DNA of 64,000 bases from JAODBJ01 sp963782465 (GTDB taxonomy: Bacteria > Actinomycetota > Acidimicrobiia > IMCC26256 > PALSA-610): the NCBI GenBank assembly GCA_963782465.1, contig CAWAJR010000005.1:62001-126000 (forward strand), written 5' to 3'. The notes beneath the pieces are model-generated. The model saw only the letters and a list, made by a program, of their open reading frames with translations. It ran no database searches and had not been told where the DNA came from. Positions 18,950-30,315 of this stretch are shown in pieces. How positions within the stretch are numbered: position 1 is the first letter of the stretch; every line of letters starts with the position of its first letter. The translations under genes were made by a program, and so were the position numbers.

Positions 18950-19482
18950 TTACGCGCGTGCGGCCTTGACGGCGCGCAGTTTCACGGGCTGGCGGGCAAG
19001 CCGGGGCAGGGCGATACGCCCGGTTCGCTGGAGTTCCACGATCCCGAATGGTTTCACGAGATCGGAGAACGCGTCGAGCTTGTCGGGTTCGCCGGCCACC
19101 ATGATGGTCATCGCCTCGTAACCGACGTCGACGATCTTGCCCTCGAAGATCGACGTGAGCTCGGTGAGCTGGCTGCGTTGCTCGCTGGTCGCCTTCACCG
19201 TCGCCATCATCATCTCGCGCTCGACGCCTTCCGACGACGACAGCTCGGTGATCTTGATCACCGGGATCAGTTTGTTGAGCTGCTTGATGACCTGCTCCAG
19301 CGGGGCCGACTCGGCGTCGACCACGATGGTGGTGCGCGAGAAGCGATCGTCTTCCGTCGGGCTCACCGCCAGCGAGAAGATGTTGTAGCCGCGGCGTGAG
19401 AACAGTGCAGCGACGCGCGACAGCACACCGGGCTTGTTCTCGACCAGCACCGTCAGGATGTGATGCCGGGGCATCTCGTAAC

Positions 19483-19486
<4 letters not shown>
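18950..19486 (-). CDS. ilvN: Acetolactate synthase regulatory (small) subunit
   Basis: This 178-residue subunit activates the IlvB catalytic subunit and confers valine feedback inhibition. Two ACT-type regions are seen; the first is RHHILTVLVENKPGVLSRVA with the conserved NKPGVL loop, followed by FSRRGYNIFSLAVSPTED. The start overlaps the ilvB stop by 4 nt (ATGA), so translation is coupled and subunits can be made in proportion. The C-terminal 80 residues match the IlvN C-terminal domain. Confidence 0.96.
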
Positions 19487-21204
<1,718 letters not shown>

Positions 21205-21233
21205 GAGTTCTCCGTCGGGTTCCTTCGAGGGTG

Positions 21234-21282
21234 CCGGTGGCAACTCCCACCGGGCAGAGAAAACCCCTCGCCGGGCGAGGGG
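21234..21282 (-). promoter_or_regulatory. ilvB leader with an attenuator-like terminator and a second hairpin
   Basis: Reading toward ilvB, the stem CCCCTCG/CGAGGGG (21264-21282, 5-nt loop) is followed by TTTT (21260-21263), a textbook intrinsic terminator placed before the gene. A second hairpin, CCGGTGG/CCACCGG, occupies 21234-21253. An AT-rich -10-like sequence, TAATTAT, is at 21326-21332. This layout suggests attenuation of ilvBNC. A leader peptide rich in Val, Leu or Ile is not found; the only short frame upstream (21333-21368) encodes MKRLCVARPCS. Confidence 0.65.
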
Positions 21283-21364
21283 TCGGAGGTGCGCTCGGGC
21301 GCGTGACGCGAAACCCGGGCGCTACATAATTACTACGAGCAGGGTCGAGCGACGCATAACCGTT

Positions 21365-23166
21365 TCATTGTGCACGAATGATGTCCTGGTCGCAAGCCGC
21401 GGCGGTCGCGGGCGCGTGGCGGGCGGCATCGCCGGCCGGTTCGGTGACGTTGTCGTCGTCGGAACCGTCGGTTTCCGCCGCACCGCGGTGCCGGTCGAGC
21501 GGCAGGAACGCTTCGGCGCTCAAGGCACCGACGGCGACCGGCACGAGGTCGATCAATCCGCGGTACACGAGGTACCGCGGAACCCATCGCGGATGGAACT
21601 TCGCGTTGAACGACAGCAACGATTCGATCTGGAAGTACGGGTTCAGCCTCCGCAACACCCACGCTTCGGCGGTTTCGACCGACGACAGGTCGGCGCCTTC
21701 GGTGAGGATCTCGCGGGCAACGGCGAAGTTGAGCGACACCTCGTCGACACCGTGCTCTTTTGCCCAAAGCACGGTCTCGACGATCATCCGTTCGTTCACA
21801 CCGTTCACACCGACCTTGTCGCGCCGCATCGCGTCGAGCGAGAGTGCGTGACCGGCCTTGCACGGGATGTAACGCTGGAACGCGAACGGTGCGCCCGACT
21901 CGTCACGCGCGACAGTGACGAGCGCGTCGGGGTGACGGCCTTCGAGCAAGCCGTCGAGCGCCATCGAGAAGCCCCGCTCCGGCTGCTCGGCCCGGTGACG
22001 GTCGGCGATGCCGATGAGCGCACGCCGCAGGGTCGGGTCGAGCGTGCCTTCGCGGTGGACTTCGCACGTGATGCCGTGATTGATGGTCCGGTTCGTCGCC
22101 TGGCGCACCGGGCGCATCTTGCGACCGTCGAGTGTGAACTCCTGCGCGTCGATGATCGCTTCGTCGCCGAGGTAGAGGGTGCGCAGCCCGTGCGCCTCGT
22201 AGATTTCGAGACGGTCGCGGCGGGTGCCGAGCGCGGCGATGCGCCAGCCCTGCGTCTCGCACAAGTCGTAGAACTGCTGGAAGGCGTCGGCGTACGACTC
22301 CGGTTCGCCGACGGGGTCACCCGACATGAGACCGACACCGGTGACGTAGCGGTACGCGATGGCGGCGCGCCCGTCGGTGGAGAAGACGTAGTGCTTGTCG
22401 TGGCGCAACGCGAACGGGTCGAGCGTGTCGCCGTCTTCGCGCTCGATGAGCCGCCGCACCCGATCGCGGGCCGCGGGATCGCCGACGGCTCGTTCGGCGA
22501 CCGGCGCGAGGATCAGGAACAGCAGCAGGAGCACACCGCCGATGCCGACCGCGGTGATCGACGCGCCGAACCATTCGCCGAACCGTCCCTGGATCGTGAG
22601 GGGGCCGGTCAGGCCGACGAGCCGGGCACCGATCTCGTGCGCCATGTTCACGGGCGTGAGCGGTTGCACGATCGCGTTGCGGCGCAACAGGAGACCGGCC
22701 GCGCCGTAGGCGACGACGATGCCCGCCACGGTCGGCACCGCGGTCGCGAGCGAGCGCCAGCGCGGGCGCCGACCGGAACGGTGAACAGCCCACGCTGGCG
22801 CACCAGGGCGACGACGGCGAGCAGCGCGATGACCGCTTCCTCGAAGTCGAGGCCCTTCGTGATGTGCGTGACGATCGAGACGATCAGCAGGAAGAGCGCC
22901 ATCCGGTACGCCATCTGGCGCCGGTGCGAGAGCCCGCGGCCGATGAGCAGCAGGGCGAGCCCGGCCAGCGCGGTGGCGCTGTCGGCGGTGTCGGTGACCG
23001 TCGGCGTCAGGTAGCTGCGGACGGCCTCGAGCCGTTGCCCGCCGCCCGGGCTCAACGCCGAACCGATGTTGATCAGGCCGACGACGGCGACGAACAGGCC
23101 GAGGAGACGGGCTCGGGTCCGGGGGTCGAGCCGGCCCTTTCTCGGGGAACGCTTCGCCACTTCCAC
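21365..23166 (-). CDS. MprF-like membrane protein with a DUF2156 aminoacyltransferase domain, one frameshift
   Basis: About 600 residues after repair. The N-terminal part has hydrophobic segments such as LLGLFVAVVGLINIGSAL, ATALAGLALLLIGRG and MAYRMALFLLIVSIVTHI; two more (TVAGIVVAYGAAGLLL; GIGGVLLLLFLILAPV) precede a C-terminal DUF2156/GNAT-like domain of phosphatidylglycerol lysyltransferases. It may add amino acids to lipids, affecting resistance to cationic peptides; this is by family only. No lysyl-tRNA synthetase domain is attached, unlike mycobacterial LysX. The frame breaks near 22770, after GLFTVPVG; one added base joins the halves. GTG 23166 after AGGGGAA is a tentative start. Confidence 0.72.
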
Positions 23167-23291
23167 CTCACGGTTCCCCTGCCGGTGCCGCCCGGGGCGC
23201 TTCGTTCCGAGGGGCGACCACCTCACGGTAGTGCTGCGGCGAGTGGCATCGGGAACGCCCGCGGGCTCGTGCATGGCGTCGACAGGGAAAC

Positions 23292-24074
23292 TCATCGCTG
23301 GTGAACCGGGCATGAGAAGGTGGTGCGCCCACCGACCGTCCGGCGCAGGAGTGGAGCGCCATCGCGCGGGCAGTGGGCGTCACGGCCGCGCGGCATGTCG
23401 CCGGTGTGCGACCCGCCCCTCCGCCCGAGGGTACGAAGTGTCTGACGGACACACCGGTACAACGTCGCCGTCTCGTCGGGGCCGAGGCCCGACGCGGGTC
23501 GCGCGGGATCGATGCCGGCCCGCCACAGGGCTTCGTCGGTGAGGAGGTTGCCGAGACCGGCAATACGCGACTGGTCCATCAACACGGCTTTGATCGGCGC
23601 CCGGCTCCGGCGGGTGAGACGAACCAGTTCGTCCCGCGTGAGCACCGACGCGTCGGGACCGAGCCGGTCCTCGTCGGGATCGAGCTCCACCGCGCCCAGG
23701 CGCCGCGGGTCGCGCAGCCAGAGCGCGCCGCCGTCGGCGAAGCGGACGCCGAAACGGTGCCAGGCCTCCACCTCCCGGTTCGACGCGTACACGAACGGGT
23801 CGCCGGCCGCCTCTCCGTCGACCACGACCCGCCCACTCATCCCGAGGTGCAGCCCGAGCACCGGGCCGCGCTTCGACGTGTCGACCAGCAACAACTTTCC
23901 CCGCCGCCGGGCCGCGATGAACGACCGGCCGGGGAGTACCGCCTCGAGCTCCGGTGCGACGAGCCCGCGCTTGAGGTACCAGGCGTCGGGCGCGACGACC
24001 TCGGCGACCTTGCGCCCGAGCGCCCGCGCCTCGATGACGCGCCGCGCCGCTTCGACTTCGAGCATCTCCGGCAT
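23292..24074 (-). CDS. Fpg/MutM-type DNA glycosylase with an altered zinc finger
   Basis: This 260-residue repair enzyme begins M-P-E-M-L-E-V-E, keeping the catalytic Pro2 and Glu3. The family features KRGPVLGLHLGMSG and IAGLGNLLTDEALWRAGIDP (helix-two-turn-helix) are clear. The C-terminal finger normally has two Cys pairs (CxxC...CPxC). Here it reads HCPRDGAPLL and later SCPVHQR, so the second Cys of each pair is replaced by Asp and His. Zinc may be bound through other ligands or not at all. Its start is 10 bases from palindromic repeat copy 3. Confidence 0.88.
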   Translation of the reverse strand: MPEMLEVEAARRVIEARALGRKVAEVVAPDAWYLKRGLVAPELEAVLPGRSFIAARRRGKLLLVDTSKRGPVLGLHLGMSGRVVVDGEAAGDPFVYASNREVEAWHRFGVRFADGGALWLRDPRRLGAVELDPDEDRLGPDASVLTRDELVRLTRRSRAPIKAVLMDQSRIAGLGNLLTDEALWRAGIDPARPASGLGPDETATLYRCVRQTLRTLGRRGGSHTGDMPRGRDAHCPRDGAPLLRRTVGGRTTFSCPVHQR

Positions 24075-24083
24075 GCGGCCCCT

Positions 24084-24128
24084 ACGTGCGTCGATAGCTA
24101 TCGCATAGCGATAGCTATCGACGCATGT
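24084..24128. repeat. Palindromic repeat element, copy 3 (tandem context)
   Basis: The 20-nt arms surround CATAG and differ by one base near the outer ends. It lies between the ilvD stop and the Fpg start, both minus strand; its last base is the final base of the ilvD stop codon on the opposite strand. The spacer CATAG is the reverse complement of CTATG in copy 2. Confidence 0.92.
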
Positions 24129-25807
24129 CAGACGTTGGTGATGGCGCCGCGTTCCGCGCCTTGCGCGAGCCGCGCGTACTTGGCGAGGAAGCCGCTCGGG
24201 TACCGCGGTTCGGGCAGCTTCCAGTTCGCGGCGCGCCGTTCGAGTTCGGCTGCGTCGACACGGAGGTCGATCGTGTAGTTGGTCGCGTCGATCACGATGG
24301 TGTCGCCGTCGTTCACGAACGCGATCGGGCCACCGTCGACCGCTTCCGGCGCGACGTGGCCGACACAGAAACCGTGCGTCCCACCGGAGAACCGGCCGTC
24401 GGTGATGAGCGCCGCATCTCCCCCGCGCCCCGCACCCTTCATCGCGCCCGTCACCGCGAGCATCTCGCGGATACCCGGGCCACCCTTCGGGCCCTCGTAG
24501 CGGATGACCACGATGTCGCCGGCGTTGATCTTGCCGGCCAGGATCGCGTCCATCGCGGCGTCCTCGCCGTCGAACACGCGGGCCGTCCCCTCGAACCGCA
24601 GCGTGTCGAGACCCGCGACCTTCACCACCGCCCCGTTGGGCGCGAGCGAACCACGCAACACCGCGATCCCGCCCTGCTCGTGGATCGGATCGTCGAGCGC
24701 GTGCACGACCACGCCGTCGGGCCCGGGAGGCGCGAGCGCTTCGAGGTTCTCGGCGACGGTCTTGCCGGTCACGGTGAGGCAATCGCCGTGCAGCTGTCCG
24801 GCGTCGAGCAACATCTTCATCACGACGGGGACACCGCCGATGGCGTCGAGGTCGACCATGTGGAAGCGACCGTGCGGCTTCATGTCGGCGAGGTGCGCGA
24901 CCCGCGCCCCGACACGGTTGAAATCTTCGAGTTCGAGTTCGACGCGCGCTTCGTGCGCGATGGCGAGCAGGTGCAGCACCGCGTTGGTGGAACCGCCGAG
25001 CGCCATCGTGACCGCGATGGCGTTCTCGAACGCCTCCTTGGTCATGATCTGCCGCGGCCGGAGGTCGAGGTCGAGAAGGTGCATGACGGCACGACCGCTC
25101 TCGTAGGCGAAGTCGTCGCGGCGGCGGTCGACCGCAGGCGGAGTCGCGCTCCCGGGCAACGCCATGCCGATCGCTTCGCTGATCGACGCCATCGTGTTCG
25201 CGGTGAACATGCCGGCACACGAACCCTCGGTGGGGCAGGCGCGTTTTTCGATCTCGCCCAGTTCGTTCTCGGTGAGGGTTCCCGCCGCGCAGGAACCGAC
25301 CGCTTCGAACACGCTCACGATGTCGAGCGCCTGGTCCTTGTAGTGACCGGGAAGGATCGACCCGCCGTAGAGGAACACCGACGGCATGTTGCAGCGCGCC
25401 GCGGCCATCAACATCCCGGGGAGGCTCTTGTCGCAACCGGCGAAGGTGACGAGCGCGTCGAGGCGCTCGGAGTGCATCATGCATTCGACGGAGTCGGCGA
25501 TGATCTCTCGGCTCACGAGCGAACCGCGCATGCCTTCGTGGCCCATCGAGATGCCGTCGCTCACCGCGATGGTCACGAACTCGAGCGGGAAGCCGCCCGC
25601 GTCGCGAACACCGATCTTCGAACGCTTGGCCAGGCGATCGAGCGGGAGGTTGCAGGGCGTCACCTCGTTCCACGACGACGCGACACCGACCTGGGCTTTG
25701 CCCCAATCCGCGTCGGTCATGCCGACGGCGCGCAACATCGCGCGGGCCGGGGCGCGCTCCATACCGTCGGTGACTTCGTGGCTGCGGGGCTTCATGTTCG
25801 AGGGCAT
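24128..25807 (-). CDS. ilvD: Dihydroxy-acid dehydratase
   Basis: This Fe-S enzyme dehydrates dihydroxyisovalerate and dihydroxymethylvalerate, the third step of branched-chain synthesis. At 559 residues it is full length. The cluster cysteines are seen in TFAGCDKSLPGM and ACPTEGSCAGMFTANTM, with a further one in PCNLPLDRLA near residue 50. The C-terminal DGRFSGGTHGFCVGHVAPEA loop is conserved. ATG 25807 is supported by TACCCT 7 nt upstream. It is separate from the ilvBNC operon, with two unrelated genes between. Confidence 0.97.
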   Translation of the reverse strand: MPSNMKPRSHEVTDGMERAPARAMLRAVGMTDADWGKAQVGVASSWNEVTPCNLPLDRLAKRSKIGVRDAGGFPLEFVTIAVSDGISMGHEGMRGSLVSREIIADSVECMMHSERLDALVTFAGCDKSLPGMLMAAARCNMPSVFLYGGSILPGHYKDQALDIVSVFEAVGSCAAGTLTENELGEIEKRACPTEGSCAGMFTANTMASISEAIGMALPGSATPPAVDRRRDDFAYESGRAVMHLLDLDLRPRQIMTKEAFENAIAVTMALGGSTNAVLHLLAIAHEARVELELEDFNRVGARVAHLADMKPHGRFHMVDLDAIGGVPVVMKMLLDAGQLHGDCLTVTGKTVAENLEALAPPGPDGVVVHALDDPIHEQGGIAVLRGSLAPNGAVVKVAGLDTLRFEGTARVFDGEDAAMDAILAGKINAGDIVVIRYEGPKGGPGIREMLAVTGAMKGAGRGGDAALITDGRFSGGTHGFCVGHVAPEAVDGGPIAFVNDGDTIVIDATNYTIDLRVDAAELERRAANWKLPEPRYPSGFLAKYARLAQGAERGAITNV

Positions 25808-25914
25808 GCCGCCAAGGGTACGCACCCGCGCCCTCCGTTGGCCGCTCAGATCACCCCTGGTCGACGGGCTGAGCGGCGGTTATCTTGCGCGGGGGATCTC
25901 TGGGGGGTTCGCTC

Positions 25915-26571
25915 ATGCGTCGTTGTTCGATCGCGATCTGGGTTGTCGCGTTGACGGGCGGGGCCGCCGTGAGCACGTCGGCCGGCGCGGCTCACGCGGC
26001 GACTCACACCAATGTGACCGGTCCGATTGAGTGCACGATCACCGGAGCGGTGCACTTCAAGCCGGCGCTCGTGAACGGCGGTGCCGTGCCGACCAAGGTG
26101 ACCACGCGGGGCACGATGAGCAACTGCGTCAACTCCCTGACCGGCACGCCTCCAGCCCCGGGCGGGATCACGGGAGGCAAGGTGCACACGTCGTTCATGC
26201 TCCCGACGAACGATTGTGCGGTCTACCTCGGCCAGCCCAGCCATACGGGTGGCCCGTCGGCCGGCAAGGCCAAGTGGACCGCGCCCGCGCCGCCGGCGCC
26301 GATCGCGCCCACCTCCTTCACCACCGGCTCATCGGAGTTCACCCTCGGCTCGGGCAATCTCGACGGCGCGCTTGTCTCTGCGCTCAACCCCGAGGGCTCG
26401 TTCCACCTCGTGATCGTCGTCGCCGCGTTCACGACGATGAGTACAGCCGACGAAACGACGCACTGCCTCCCGAAGACCAAAGGGGTCGCCGGGAGCGGCG
26501 GGCTCAAGCACATGCCGTTCTCCGACGGGGCGTACGTCAACGCGTCGAGTTGCTCTCCGGCACTCTGCTGA
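25915..26571 (+). CDS. Secreted protein of unknown function
   Basis: This 218-residue protein has a signal peptide: MRRCS, a hydrophobic core IAIWVVALTGGAAVSTSAGA, and a likely AHA-A cleavage near residue 29. The mature part carries about six cysteines (for example GPIECTITG, SNCVNS, TNDCAV, HCLPKT), suggesting disulfides outside the cell, and a proline/alanine-rich linker (APAPPAPIAPTS). I do not recognise a domain. A ribosome-binding stretch CTGGGGGG precedes ATG 25915 and TATCTT at about 25880 could be its -10 element. It ends 3 bases from the convergent S9 peptidase gene. Confidence 0.78.
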   Translation: MRRCSIAIWVVALTGGAAVSTSAGAAHAATHTNVTGPIECTITGAVHFKPALVNGGAVPTKVTTRGTMSNCVNSLTGTPPAPGGITGGKVHTSFMLPTNDCAVYLGQPSHTGGPSAGKAKWTAPAPPAPIAPTSFTTGSSEFTLGSGNLDGALVSALNPEGSFHLVIVVAAFTTMSTADETTHCLPKTKGVAGSGGLKHMPFSDGAYVNASSCSPALC

Positions 26572-26574
26572 CGA

Positions 26575-28590
26575 CTACCCGGCATCACCGTTGTTGCCGG
26601 CCACGAGTTGGCGGTGCATGAAGTCGAGGATGAGCTCGGCCCGCATCGCGCGGTGGCGCGGGGCGCCGCCGCGCGTCAGTTCGTGGCTCTCACCGGGAAA
26701 GCGGACGAACTCGGGGGTGCGCCCCAGTAACCGCAACGCGAGGAACAGCTCCTCGGCCTGGTTGATCGGGCACCGCAGGTCGTTCTCGGAGTGCACGATC
26801 AGCAACGGGGTGCGCATCTCCTCCACGAAGGTGATCGGCGATTGCCGCAGGTAAGGGGAGGGATCGGTCGTGTGCCGCACCCCCACGTACGAAACGAACG
26901 ATCCGGCGACGTCGGAGCAGTGCTCGAGCGTGAGGAGGTTGTTGCACGACCGTTCCGACACTGCCGCCTTGAACCGGTCCGAGTGGCCGACGATCCACGA
27001 CGTCATGTAGCCGCCGTAACTTCCGCCCATCACGCCGAGACGGTCGGGGTCGATCCAATCGAAGCGTTCGACGGCTTCGTCGACGCAGGCCATGACGTCG
27101 TCGTAGTCGACCCCGCCCCATCCCGAGCCGCCGTCGATCTCGCATTCCGGCCACCGGATCGCGCGACCCCACGCTTCGCCGTAACCCGACGAGCCGCGCG
27201 GGTTGCAGAAGAGCACGCCGAAGCCGGCGCCGGCTTCGTACTGGAACTCGTCGAAGAACCGCGCGCCGTACTGGGTGAACGGGCCGCCGTGGATGTTGAG
27301 CAGCACGGGAACGCGCGCGCCCCGCGCGTGTTCCGGTTCGATGATCCAGCAGTCGACCTCGGCGCCGTCGGGCGACGTCGCGACGAAACGTACCGGCGTT
27401 GCGATCCGGCGATCGTGGGCCGCGAGTTCCGAGGTGAAGTCGGTGAGGCGACGCTCCTCGCCGCCCGCACGCACGTAGACCTCGGAAAGCGACGACGCCG
27501 ACACCGCAACGAACGCGATCGTTCCGGCTGCGAGGTCGAACCCGGAGAGCGAGCGGGTGTCGTCAACCACCGGTTCCGGCGCGCCGGGACGCTCCACGGT
27601 GATGCGCCAGAGGTGTACGTGACCGCCGTCTTCGACGAGGAACAGCAGCGTGCTGCCGTCCCACTGTGGCGCGCGCACCGATGGGTACACCGCGGCATTG
27701 CGATCGAGGGTCGAGGTGAGGACGGTCACGTTGCCGCGCTCCCCCGGCGACGCGCTGATCGTCGCGACGCGCCCGTGCCACGGACCGTCGAGCGGCGACG
27801 GCGCGTACACACAGGCGAGACGGTTGCCGTCGGGCGAGAACGACGGCAGCGAGAAGTCGGGGCCGGTCTCGGTGAGCGGTTGCGGGGTGCCCCCGGCCGC
27901 GTCGACCACGAACAGGTCGACGGCCAGGTCGAGGTCGGCGGTCTCGTGGCGGGCCGACGCGAACGCGATCGTGGCACCGTCGGGCGACCAGCACACCCCG
28001 GTGGCGTCGAAGGGCCCGCTGGTGATCGCGGTCGGTTCGGCCGACCCGTCGGCCGGGACGACGAAGACGCGCGCAGGTCGGTCGTAGGTCCAACCGACGC
28101 TGTCGAGGCGGGTGAACAGCCGCTCGATGCGCCGCGCCGGCATGTCTTTTTCCTTGCGGTGCTCACCGGGCGGGCCGTAGACGTCGGGGTCGGGATCCCG
28201 CGCGACGTACGCGAGCCGGGTGCCGTCGGGTGACCACTCGAGTTCGCGAATCGCCTCCCGCGACGAGGCCACGACCCGATGCTCACCCCCGCTCGCCGGC
28301 ATCACTCGCAGCTCGGTCGGAGCCTCTTCGTCGTCGAGCGCGCGAGCGGCGTAGGCGAGCGAAACACCGTCGGGCGACCAGCGCGCCACGCCCGCGGTGA
28401 CGTCGTCGGGGGTGCAGGGCTCAGCGGGCTGCGACCCGTCGACGGGCGCCCGCCACACTCGTGACTGGTAGCGATTGTGCTCGAGGTCGGCTCGCTGCAC
28501 GGCGAAACTGACCCAGTCGCCGCCGGGCGAAACCCGCGGGTCGGATGCGCTGACAAGGAGCGCGACGTCTTCGGGAAGCATCCCCAGCAT
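26575..28590 (-). CDS. S9 family (acylaminoacyl/prolyl-oligopeptidase type) serine peptidase
   Basis: This 671-residue protein has an N-terminal beta-propeller built from WSPDG repeats (RWSPDGVSLAYAAR, EWSPDGTRLAYVAR, CWSPDGATIAFASA, SFSPDGNRLAC) and a C-terminal alpha/beta hydrolase. The nucleophile is in MGGSYGGYMTSW, with Asp in VHSENDLRCPI and His in GESHELTRG. No signal peptide is visible, so it acts on small peptides in the cytoplasm. ATG 28590 is chosen because TAGCGT lies 7 nt upstream; a long in-frame extension runs antisense to the next gene and is rejected. It is divergent from an M14 peptidase. Confidence 0.92.
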   Translation of the reverse strand: MLGMLPEDVALLVSASDPRVSPGGDWVSFAVQRADLEHNRYQSRVWRAPVDGSQPAEPCTPDDVTAGVARWSPDGVSLAYAARALDDEEAPTELRVMPASGGEHRVVASSREAIRELEWSPDGTRLAYVARDPDPDVYGPPGEHRKEKDMPARRIERLFTRLDSVGWTYDRPARVFVVPADGSAEPTAITSGPFDATGVCWSPDGATIAFASARHETADLDLAVDLFVVDAAGGTPQPLTETGPDFSLPSFSPDGNRLACVYAPSPLDGPWHGRVATISASPGERGNVTVLTSTLDRNAAVYPSVRAPQWDGSTLLFLVEDGGHVHLWRITVERPGAPEPVVDDTRSLSGFDLAAGTIAFVAVSASSLSEVYVRAGGEERRLTDFTSELAAHDRRIATPVRFVATSPDGAEVDCWIIEPEHARGARVPVLLNIHGGPFTQYGARFFDEFQYEAGAGFGVLFCNPRGSSGYGEAWGRAIRWPECEIDGGSGWGGVDYDDVMACVDEAVERFDWIDPDRLGVMGGSYGGYMTSWIVGHSDRFKAAVSERSCNNLLTLEHCSDVAGSFVSYVGVRHTTDPSPYLRQSPITFVEEMRTPLLIVHSENDLRCPINQAEELFLALRLLGRTPEFVRFPGESHELTRGGAPRHRAMRAELILDFMHRQLVAGNNGDAG

Positions 28591-28597
28591 CTGGGCG

Positions 28598-28622
28598 ACG
28601 CTAATAGCACTGCCCGTAGCCT
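28598..28622. promoter_or_regulatory. Divergent leaderless promoters of the S9 and M14 peptidase genes
   Basis: TAGCGT on the minus strand (28598-28603) is 7 nt from the S9 start and TAGCCT on the plus strand (28617-28622) is 7 nt from the M14 start. The two starts are only 39 nt apart, so both promoters share this gap and might be co-regulated. Confidence 0.55.
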
Positions 28623-28629
28623 GCCTGCC

Positions 28630-30315
28630 ATGGACGTGCGCTTCGACCGGCTCCTGCGTTACGACGACCTTCTCGCCGCGCTGACGGCCCTCGCCGCGCA
28701 CCGCCCCGACCTCATGACCGTCGACACGATCGGGCGGTCGCACGAAGGCCGCGACATCTTGCTGGCGACCGTCACCAACGCGGCGACCGGGCCGCACGAC
28801 GAGAAACCCGCGGTGTGGGTCGACGCGAACATCCACGCCACGGAGATCACCGGGTCGACGGCGGCCCTGCACCTTTTGCACCGCTTGGTGACGGGCCACG
28901 GCGACGACGAGCGCGTCACCCGTGCGGTCGACACCCGGACCTTCTACGTGCTGCCCCGCGTCAATCCCGACGGCGTGGAGCTGGCGCTGGCCGGGTCGCC
29001 CACCTTCTTGCGCTCGAGCACCCGGAAGTGGCCCCGCACCGACGACGCCGACGGCCTGGTGGTGCAAGACATCGACGGCGACGGCCGCGTGCTCACCATG
29101 CGCATCCTCGACCCGAACGGCGCGTGGAAGACGAGCGACGCCGACCCTCGGTTGATGGTCGCGCGCCGGCCCGACGATCCGCTCGACGGGACGTACTACC
29201 GACTGCTCGACGAAGGCATCGTTCGCAACTACGACGGTGTGCTGGTGCCGTACGCCGCCGAACGCCGATCGCTCGACCTGAACCGCAACTTCCCGAGCGG
29301 TTGGCGCACCGAGGGCGAGCAGCGAGGCGCCGGACCGTTCCCCGGCTCCGAACCCGAGGTGCGGACGTTGATGGACGCGCTCGTCGCGCGGCCCAACGTG
29401 TGCGCCTACTTCGCGTACCACACCTACAGCGGCGTGAACCTCAGGCCCTACGACGACCGGCCCGACGAGAAGATGAACGGCACCGACCTTCGCCGCTACC
29501 AGCAACTCGGCGCGTGGGGAACCGAGATCACCGGCTACAAGGCGGTCAGCGTCTGGCACGACTTCCGCTACCCGAACGAGGAAGTGATCACCGGCGCCGC
29601 GGATACCTGGGCCTACGACCATCTCGGGATCTACGGATGGACCACGGAATTCTGGAGCCCGCTGCGCGCCGCCGGGATCACCGACTTCCACTTCATCGAA
29701 TGGTTCGAACAGCACCCCATCGACGACGACCTCGCACTGTTGCGATGGAGCGACACGTCGCTCGGCGGCCGTGGCTACGTGACCTGGTACCCGTTCGAAC
29801 ACCCGCAACTCGGCCCCGTCGAGCTTGGCGGGTGGGACTTCTTCAACGTGTGGAGCAACGCGCCATCCGAGTACATGGAAGCCGAGATCTCGCCGCACGC
29901 CGACTGGGCGGTGCTGCACGCGCTCGCGACGCCGTGCCTCGAGCTGCACTCGATCAGCGCCGAGCCCCTCGGTGGCGACCTGTTCCGCGTACGCGCGGTG
30001 GTGCACAACCGAGGTTGGCTCCCGACCAACGTGAGCGAGCAGGCACTCAGCCGCAAGGCGGTGCAACCGCTGGCCGCGACGATCACCCTGCCCGATGGCG
30101 CGGCGCTGGCCGGCGGTGATCCTCGCGTCGAGCTCGGCCAGCTCGGCGGGTGGTCACGCGCGGTGTCGATGCTGTCGTGGGTCGGGCCCAACGACGACAC
30201 CCGCGATCGCGGCAAGGCCGAGTGGACCGTTCGCGCGTCGCCCGGCGCGACCATGCAGGTCGAGTTCCGTCACGCCCGCGCCGGCGTGGTGCGCGCGGAG
30301 GTGGTGTGTCGATGA
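28630..30315 (+). CDS. M14 family zinc carboxypeptidase
   Basis: This 561-residue metallopeptidase trims C-terminal residues or related amide bonds. The zinc ligands are visible as His and Glu in VDANIHATEITGS (HxxE) and a later His in FAYHTYSG; Asn-Arg in LDLNRNFPSGW supports substrate binding. The catalytic Glu is likely in YGWTTEFWSPLR. A C-terminal region of about 130 residues (after HADWAVLHAL) has a beta-sandwich look. No signal peptide is seen. ATG 28630 is supported by TAGCCT 7 nt upstream. The stop overlaps a short reading frame (ATGA) that couples to the next oxidoreductase. Confidence 0.92.
   Translation: MDVRFDRLLRYDDLLAALTALAAHRPDLMTVDTIGRSHEGRDILLATVTNAATGPHDEKPAVWVDANIHATEITGSTAALHLLHRLVTGHGDDERVTRAVDTRTFYVLPRVNPDGVELALAGSPTFLRSSTRKWPRTDDADGLVVQDIDGDGRVLTMRILDPNGAWKTSDADPRLMVARRPDDPLDGTYYRLLDEGIVRNYDGVLVPYAAERRSLDLNRNFPSGWRTEGEQRGAGPFPGSEPEVRTLMDALVARPNVCAYFAYHTYSGVNLRPYDDRPDEKMNGTDLRRYQQLGAWGTEITGYKAVSVWHDFRYPNEEVITGAADTWAYDHLGIYGWTTEFWSPLRAAGITDFHFIEWFEQHPIDDDLALLRWSDTSLGGRGYVTWYPFEHPQLGPVELGGWDFFNVWSNAPSEYMEAEISPHADWAVLHALATPCLELHSISAEPLGGDLFRVRAVVHNRGWLPTNVSEQALSRKAVQPLAATITLPDGAALAGGDPRVELGQLGGWSRAVSMLSWVGPNDDTRDRGKAEWTVRASPGATMQVEFRHARAGVVRAEVVCR

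Noticed and set aside
21333..21368. MKRLCVARPCS as a branched-chain attenuation peptide
   Set aside because: It has one Leu and one Val only, and lies upstream of the best -10 candidate; kept as a note on the leader, not as a gene.
26575..30066. 1163-codon minus-strand frame covering the S9 peptidase and running under the M14 gene
   Set aside because: Only 26575-28590 matches the peptidase; the rest is a GC-rich antisense shadow of the carboxypeptidase.
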